Shown in pieces: positions 5,313 through 9,330 of a stretch of DNA of 9,330 nt. A model generated the notes under the pieces. The model had not been told where the DNA came from, searched no databases, and saw nothing but the letters and a program-made list of their open reading frames with translations. The translations under genes and the position numbers were made by a program. The stretch's first letter is position 1, and each line of letters begins with the position of its first letter. This DNA comes from Chloroflexota bacterium (lineage in GTDB: Bacteria > Chloroflexota > Limnocylindria > Limnocylindrales > CSP1-4): contig JAJYGO010000017.1 in NCBI GenBank assembly GCA_021785115.1, forward strand, positions 1 to 9,330. Direction: 5' to 3'.

Positions 5313-5903
5313 TCAAGGCTCGGGCTCCCGCGGAGCGTCTCCGAGCGGCGGTCGCAGCGCGAGGATCCGAGCCACCCACCAGCTGTGGAGATCGTGACCG
5401 CGCCGTGGTCGATAGTGCGCGCGCCGCTCTACGTTTCCGAGACACTGCGCCACGAGCGGCGCGCCCGGCGCCAAGCGTCGCTCCCACTCGTGGACCAATT
5501 CCGGCGTCGTCACCACTGTCACCCCGCGTCGCGCCGCGGCCCGACCCGCCCGCCGGTCGTCTGAGGCGAGCCGAATGCCACGGGCCTGTGCCAGAGCGAT
5601 GGCCTGCGCTTCGCCATCGTCGACCTCTTGCGCCAGTTCGACGTAGTAGGTGACTTCGATCGGGTCGAGCGCAGCCCGTGCAAGGTCGCCTGTGCGCGCG
5701 AGAGGATCGAGATTGATCGACACGCGCTCGCCACCGGGATCGTCCGGCTCGAGGAAGAGCGTCTCAGACTCGACGCGAGGTGCGATGAGGAGGGTCAGCC
5801 GCAGCTCCGTCAAGATCCGGCCGCACTGCCCGGTCGCCACCAGGTTCATCAGGACGTCGGCGTCTGCGACGAGCGGCACGCGCAACGGCTCACCAGCGGA
5901 CAT
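5313..5903 (-). CDS. PIN-domain ribonuclease-like protein (putative toxin)
   Basis: This is a 196-residue protein from ATG 5901-5903. Its first 145 residues match a PIN fold: PLVADADVLMNLV (10-22) with the first metal-binding Asp14, a conserved Glu near 45 (APRVESE), DDGEAQAIALA (96-106) supplying further acidic residues, and LASDDRRAGRAAARRG (112-127) with Asp115/Asp116. PIN domains cut RNA using Mg2+ or Mn2+ held by these acids. The last 50 residues (Arg/His/Pro-rich) are outside the usual domain and the true C-terminal boundary is uncertain. The ATG overlaps the end of the XRE-ImmA gene by 14 nt, so the proteins are co-translated. PIN proteins downstream of XRE-ImmA regulators often behave as toxin-antitoxin-like pairs. 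A longer in-frame start upstream gives no PIN sequence and is not preferred. Confidence 0.82.
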   Translation of the reverse strand: MSAGEPLRVPLVADADVLMNLVATGQCGRILTELRLTLLIAPRVESETLFLEPDDPGGERVSINLDPLARTGDLARAALDPIEVTYYVELAQEVDDGEAQAIALAQARGIRLASDDRRAGRAAARRGVTVVTTPELVHEWERRLAPGAPLVAQCLGNVERRAHYRPRRGHDLHSWWVARILALRPPLGDAPREPEP

Positions 5904-7089
5904 CGAACCTGAGGGGCTCTCCCAGGTCGACGGCTCCGCCTTCGTCGGCGGTGCCCCCGTCGATGCTCGAGAACCGCTCGATCTGGCGACGCAGGTCAAG
6001 TCGATCGACCCGAAGCAGAGCCCCGAGCTCTCGCTCGGTCACCATCTCGCGCTCGTAGGCTTCGAGGGCGAGCAGCGTGAACCGGCGGGGCAATCGACGC
6101 GCATCGGGCGATGGTTCGGCGAGGTCGAGCAGGCGACGGGCCTCGCGTACCTGCAGCCGGGAGGCCGCCAGCCGCTCCCATTGGCCGGCGGGGACGAACC
6201 GCAGGTCCTCGAGCCGAAGGATCATCGCCTGCGCGGACACCCCGAAGTCGTTCGCCAGCACGAGCAGGTCGGCCACGATCGCCTGGCGCCCATCGCGCAG
6301 GATCTCTCGCAGGCGCCGCTCGAGACCGGGGCGAGGCATCAGGAAAGACGCCGCGAAGCGCTCGGCGAACCTCTCGATCTCGGGCAGTCGGTGGTAACCA
6401 GCGACCCGGGTGACCTCAGGGCGGCCGGGCGCGACGAGGTAGTGGGCGAGCTCGTGCGCAAGCGTCCAACGCTGGCGGACGAATGCATGCGCCGCGTTCA
6501 CGGCGACACACCCGCCAGCCACGTCGGAGGTGCCGAGGAGGCCGCCGATCGCGTCCGGCATCGCGATGCCGAAGATTCGGAGACCGAACTCGCGCTCGAG
6601 GAGGTCACGCAGGGCATGGACGGGCCCATCGCCAAGCCCGAGGCGCCGGCGCTCGGCATCAGCCACCAAGTCGGCGTCCTCCTCCGCACGCTTCGGCTCA
6701 AACACGTACGGAGGGGGAGGCGGGACGCGTAGGGGCGCGTCAAGCATCGCCTCGAGTCGGAGGTAGTCACGGACCAGCTCCTCGAGGCGCGCCACTGCCT
6801 GCTCAAGACGATCACGCTCGACCGGCGCGGCCGACAACGGCACCCGGAACTGTGCCGCCAGACTCGGTGACGGCGGCTGCTCACGCACGAGGGCGGCGAC
6901 ATCCGTTTCGTACGCGTCGGCAAGGTCGACGAGCATCTGCGGCGAAAGCCGCCGATGCCCCGCCTCGATTGCCGCGACCGTGGGCCGCGATACCCCCAGC
7001 CGATCGGCGATCTGCTGCTGCGTCAGGGCGCGAAGGCGTCGCGCCTCCTGGAGACGAGCGCCGATCCTCGGCGGGTACGCATCGACCAT
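5890..7089 (-). CDS. XRE-family HTH regulator fused to ImmA/IrrE metallopeptidase
   Basis: This is a 399-residue protein from ATG 7087-7089. Residues 7-68 form an XRE helix-turn-helix (IGARLQEARRLRALTQQQIA, then GVSRPTVAAIEAGHRRLSP). A leucine-rich helical segment (about 93-118) and a proline run (123-127) lead to an ImmA/IrrE domain with WTLAHELAHYLV (208-219), the zinc HExxH at 212-216, and ERFAERFAASFLMP (239-252) supplying the third ligand region. A further 140 helical residues follow. ImmA-type proteases cleave partner repressors under stress, and fusions with XRE can be self-controlling regulators of toxin or defence operons. The start overlaps the stop of the QatC-like gene by 1 nt (TGATG), evidence of translational coupling. 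A longer open frame extends to 7440, but the extra part is the Arg-rich antiphase of the QatC-like gene. Confidence 0.92.
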   Translation of the reverse strand: MVDAYPPRIGARLQEARRLRALTQQQIADRLGVSRPTVAAIEAGHRRLSPQMLVDLADAYETDVAALVREQPPSPSLAAQFRVPLSAAPVERDRLEQAVARLEELVRDYLRLEAMLDAPLRVPPPPPYVFEPKRAEEDADLVADAERRRLGLGDGPVHALRDLLEREFGLRIFGIAMPDAIGGLLGTSDVAGGCVAVNAAHAFVRQRWTLAHELAHYLVAPGRPEVTRVAGYHRLPEIERFAERFAASFLMPRPGLERRLREILRDGRQAIVADLLVLANDFGVSAQAMILRLEDLRFVPAGQWERLAASRLQVREARRLLDLAEPSPDARRLPRRFTLLALEAYEREMVTERELGALLRVDRLDLRRQIERFSSIDGGTADEGGAVDLGEPLRFDVRW

Positions 7090-8390
7090 CACGCCGCCTC
7101 TGCCGTTCCCGGCCCCCACCCGACCGCGCGCGCGACGCTCGCGTCTGACTCGGCCAGGGCCGCCCACTCGGCGCCGTAGCGATGCAGCAGCGCGAGGTTC
7201 ATCTCGGCCTCGAGCGTCGCGCCGCCCGCCGCTTCCATGGCGAGTTCCGGCCAGCGCACGTGGAGGAGCGGCACGGCCTCGCTCGTGAGTCGCTGGAACT
7301 GCCACGCCTGATAGGCCATCAGCCTGGCGACGTCGGAGCCACCGAGCGGATCGCGGGCGTAGTCGATGCGGTCGTAGGTCGCGAGACCCGCCGCGACGAC
7401 CGATTGCCGCCGCAGCACGCAGGACCCGCAGCATCCGCATTGCTTGACATCGTGGCGGTGAAGCGGGAACGCGTCACAGGACTCCGTCTCGGCGATCCCG
7501 ACCCGAAGGTCGAACGGGATCCTCGCTACCAGTTCGGCTTTCGTGTCCCAGCGGTGTGGCAGCGCCACCGCGACGTCGTACCCGACCGAGCGGGCCCACC
7601 GAGTCCAGGCCTCGAGCACGCGGGGATGGGCAGACTTGGCCGCCTGGGAACCAGCCTGATGCTCGCCTAGCCGGGGATTGAGCGCGCCGTATCCGTTCTC
7701 GAAGACGAGGACGGCGCGGGCCATCGCGACCTGTGCCACGACGGCGGCGAGCACCTGGAACAGGAACGCGCGCGACCGTTGCCACGAATCGCGCGAGAGC
7801 GTGGCCTCGAGGTGGAGCGGGATGCCCACGAGGACGACACGACCCGGGTAGGACCGCTGCAGTCGCGCTGCGAGCCGCCGTTGGACCGCGGCGACGACCG
7901 TGCTGGACTGGGCCCCGACGAGCACGAGCCCCCCGTCGCGGTTCGCATCGAGCCAGACAGCGGCACCGGCGAAAGAGTCCAGACCGCCGGAGAAGAGGCC
8001 AACCGCGTCCCATTCGCGATCGGGAAGGCCGAGCACGAGTTGTGACTCGCCGCCGCGCGGCATCCGCCGCGTGACCAGCTCCAGTCGCCAGCGATCATCG
8101 GTGATCGCGCACAGCCAGCGTTCCAGCTCCGGGATGGCATGCCGGAAGGCTCTGGCATCAGCGACCGGGATACGCAGGTGGAGTTCTCGCCGCCACGATG
8201 CCGGGCGAAGCGCAACGCGATCAGCAGCGTAGCAGCACATCGCGAGCGAGAGCAGGTCGGCCGAGCGCGCCGACACCACCCGCCCCAGCGTGCCCGGGAT
8301 CCGCCGATCGTCAGGCCACACGGTCTCGCCACGCAGCTGGTCGACCGCCCGCGCCGCCGCGCCTGATCGGTCGAGAAAGTCGAACTTCAT
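7089..8390 (-). CDS. QueC/QatC-like PP-loop ATPase
   Basis: This 433-residue protein has the PP-loop SGGLDSF (134-140) after an unassigned N-terminal region of about 125 residues, a QatC-type segment FENGYGALNPRLGEHQAGS (230-248) followed by AHP (254-256), and a QueC-like zinc site made of Cys305 (ETESC), Cys318, Cys321 and Cys324 (QCGCCGSCVLRR), with an extra Cys320. QueC makes 7-cyano-7-deazaguanine from carboxy-deazaguanine using ATP and ammonia. QatC and the CBASS-associated QueC-like proteins are immune relatives about twice QueC length, as here. Nearby queD/queE or TGT genes, expected for tRNA queuosine synthesis, are not visible, so a defence or modification role is more likely. The ATG overlaps the 140-aa gene's stop (ATGA) and the stop overlaps the XRE-ImmA start. 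The substrate is unknown. Confidence 0.88.
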   Translation of the reverse strand: MKFDFLDRSGAAARAVDQLRGETVWPDDRRIPGTLGRVVSARSADLLSLAMCCYAADRVALRPASWRRELHLRIPVADARAFRHAIPELERWLCAITDDRWRLELVTRRMPRGGESQLVLGLPDREWDAVGLFSGGLDSFAGAAVWLDANRDGGLVLVGAQSSTVVAAVQRRLAARLQRSYPGRVVLVGIPLHLEATLSRDSWQRSRAFLFQVLAAVVAQVAMARAVLVFENGYGALNPRLGEHQAGSQAAKSAHPRVLEAWTRWARSVGYDVAVALPHRWDTKAELVARIPFDLRVGIAETESCDAFPLHRHDVKQCGCCGSCVLRRQSVVAAGLATYDRIDYARDPLGGSDVARLMAYQAWQFQRLTSEAVPLLHVRWPELAMEAAGGATLEAEMNLALLHRYGAEWAALAESDASVARAVGWGPGTAEAA

Positions 8391-8809
8391 CGCCTGTCCG
8401 GCAAGGCGACCGCGACAACGTCGCTGAGCACCTCGGCGGTCGGACGGCGACTGGCGGGACGGGCCGTCACCCGGCGGCCGTTGCTGATCTGGCGCCCGTA
8501 CCGTTCGGCATCTGACAGGAGCGCAGACAGGAGCCTGCGCTCCTCCGCGTCCACCTCGGGAATGGGTCGCTCGCGCAGCCGCAACCGCCGAAGCGGCGCG
8601 AGGAGATTCGCGCGCACCAACTGCTCGACGACGACGGGGAGGTGATTCACATCGAGACGCCCCAGCTGCAAGAGATCTCGCAGATCAGCCGCGAGGGCTC
8701 GCCTGGCCAGGCGGACGCCGTCTTCGGAATACCCGAAGTGCTTCCACTGCACGCCCGCCCGCCACCATCGTCGCGGCACGCTCGTCGGTAGGTAGTCCCG
8801 ATCCGGCAC
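8387..8809 (-). CDS. Uncharacterised 140-aa protein coupled to the QatC-like enzyme
   Basis: I do not recognise this protein. It is basic (many Arg), with a Trp/aromatic N-terminal segment (RRWWRAGVQWKHFGYSEDG, 13-31), predicted helices around 33-48 and 58-80, an acidic patch (EVDAEERRLLSALLSDAERYG, about 85-105) and a variable tail. It has no signal peptide, membrane helix or cysteine. The GTG start at 8807-8809 is chosen because a stop lies five codons upstream, a GGGG-containing weak ribosome site precedes it, and a promoter ends about 24 nt before it. Its last codon overlaps the QatC-like start in an ATGA arrangement. It is the first gene of the four-gene operon. Possible roles (inference only) are a substrate or adaptor for the QatC-like enzyme. 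It does not resemble QatB. Confidence 0.75.
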   Translation of the reverse strand: MPDRDYLPTSVPRRWWRAGVQWKHFGYSEDGVRLARRALAADLRDLLQLGRLDVNHLPVVVEQLVRANLLAPLRRLRLRERPIPEVDAEERRLLSALLSDAERYGRQISNGRRVTARPASRRPTAEVLSDVVAVALPDRR

Positions 8810-8839
8810 CTTCTGACCCCGTCACAGAGCAACGCCAGA

Positions 8840-8868
8840 ATCAGACTCCTGTAATCTAACATTGTCAA
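8840..8868 (-). promoter_or_regulatory. Sigma70-like promoter for the QatC-like operon
   Basis: On the minus strand a perfect -35 hexamer TTGACA (8868-8863) is followed after 17 nt by TCTGAT (8845-8840), which matches 4 of 6 bases of TATAAT. The region is locally A/T-rich against a very GC-rich background. Transcription would begin near 8833, leaving about 24 nt of leader before GTG 8809. An imperfect TGTAAT/ATTGTCA dyad covers the spacer and -35 and could be an operator for the operon's own XRE-ImmA regulator (inference). Confidence 0.6.
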
Positions 8869-8976
8869 GTCTGGACGCGATTCTTCCGGGGCTTCGCGTC
8901 ACCACACGGTCGGACGGGCGAGCCCAACTCGCAGTCGTGCTCCCCGTCTTGGCAGTGAAAGACCCGATCGCGCACT

Positions 8977-9330
8977 CTACGCGGTTCCCGCTTGGACGGA
9001 GGGGGAGGTTACGGGGGTTACGATCGCCGGAGGTTTCGCCGTGGGAAGCGCAGCCAGGTCGCCCGCTCCTCTCGTCGCGCCGGCGCAGGCGGGACAAGTC
9101 CTTCCCCCGATCGAAACCCTGCGGACGGTGCCGTCAGACAACCGATAGACGAGCATGCCAGCGGGCGCCTCGGCGCCGCGGAACCCGGTCACGCGGTCGA
9201 GGAACTCGGTGACGGCCAGGCTCGCCACAACACCGTTGATGCTGACCACGGCAGGTTGGCGAACGTCTACATCGTTCACGTAGCCTGCGGCGCGCTGCGC
9301 CTCGAACCCTTCGGGCCCGAGCTGCTCGGC
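8977..9330 (-). CDS. E1/ThiF-family adenylyltransferase (partial, N-terminus off right edge)
   Basis: The frame is open from the right edge to TAG at 8977-8979, giving the last 117 residues. Seen: GYVNDVDVRQPAVVSINGVV (16-35 of the fragment) running into ASLAVTEFLDRVTGF (36-50). This is the C-terminal helix pattern of bacterial ThiF/E1-like proteins that accompany E2- and JAB-type genes. A C-x2-C pair (CPAC, 79-82) and a GAGDLAALP segment (88-96) follow, then a Pro/Thr/Ser-rich tail. E1-like enzymes adenylate the C-terminus of ubiquitin-like or small proteins and pass them to a thiol. The ATP site and catalytic cysteine lie outside the window. It ends 167 nt before the 140-aa gene, which has its own promoter, so the E1-like gene may belong to the same locus but not strictly to the same transcript. 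A GTG at 9277-9279 is internal, not the start. Confidence 0.8.
   Translation of the reverse strand, partial: AEQLGPEGFEAQRAAGYVNDVDVRQPAVVSINGVVASLAVTEFLDRVTGFRGAEAPAGMLVYRLSDGTVRRVSIGGRTCPACAGATRGAGDLAALPTAKPPAIVTPVTSPSVQAGTA

Noticed and set aside
5904..5999. N-terminal extension of the PIN gene
   Set aside because: The added residues show no domain and overlap the XRE-ImmA gene; the PIN strand begins just after ATG 5903.
5650..6732. Long plus-strand open frame opposite the PIN and XRE-ImmA genes
   Set aside because: It is antisense to two proteins with intact catalytic motifs, and its own translation resembles none.
7090..7440. N-terminal extension of the XRE-ImmA gene on the minus strand
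   Set aside because: The extra residues are Arg/Gly/Ala-rich, overlap the QatC-like gene in another frame, and precede a standard XRE start at ATG 7089 that is coupled to the upstream stop.
7089..8390. Housekeeping queC for queuosine synthesis
   Set aside because: The protein is about twice QueC length, has QatC-type ENG/NP motifs, and sits with XRE-ImmA and PIN rather than queD/queE/queF.
8647..8868. Minus-strand 73-codon frame ahead of the 140-aa gene
   Set aside because: Its TTG start lies on the -35 element, it overlaps the 140-aa gene in another frame, and it has Cys/Arg-rich noise composition.

Overview
The window is very GC-rich (about 70% by eye), with strong G/C bias at third codon positions and densely packed, overlapping genes. 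The organism cannot be named from it. The gene families fit a high-GC bacterium such as an actinomycete-like or Chloroflexota-like lineage. No rRNA, tRNA, CRISPR array or transposase was seen.

Left part (1-4094, minus strand): one sulfur/redox operon, read right to left. It begins with an ArsR-type repressor (4094-3717). Three alternating DsrE-type/TusA-type pairs follow: 3709-3296 with 3233-2997, 2986-2423 with 2398-2147, and 2068-1697 with 1623-1357. It ends with an MvhD-like iron-sulfur protein (1280-837) and an HdrA-like flavoprotein (834 to the left edge). The HdrA-like protein runs on into a GltD-type NAD(P)H-oxidoreductase module and is cut by the edge. The likely theme is carriage of protein-bound sulfane sulfur on TusA/DsrE cysteines, linked to Hdr-type electron transfer and controlled by a possibly thiol-sensing repressor.

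Middle (4095-5312): a roughly 435-nt divergent intergenic region holds an ArsR-operator-like dyad, GC-rich inverted repeats and a triple GTTCACC repeat. A small four-helix SPW-repeat membrane protein follows on the plus strand (4530-4892). After it come a strong hairpin and a stretch with weak coding character but no convincing gene.

Right part (5313-9330, minus strand): a defence-like accessory block. A partial E1/ThiF-type protein enters from the right edge. A consensus-like promoter then drives four overlapping genes: an unrecognised 140-aa protein, a QueC/QatC-like PP-loop enzyme, an XRE-ImmA/IrrE metallopeptidase regulator and a PIN-domain nuclease. The stops and starts interlock (4-, 1- and 14-nt overlaps), so these four are almost certainly co-translated. 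This is the part most likely to hold an undescribed system: QatC-like chemistry without QatA, QatB or QatD in view, next to a ubiquitin-like-activation enzyme and a toxin-antitoxin-like regulator/nuclease pair.
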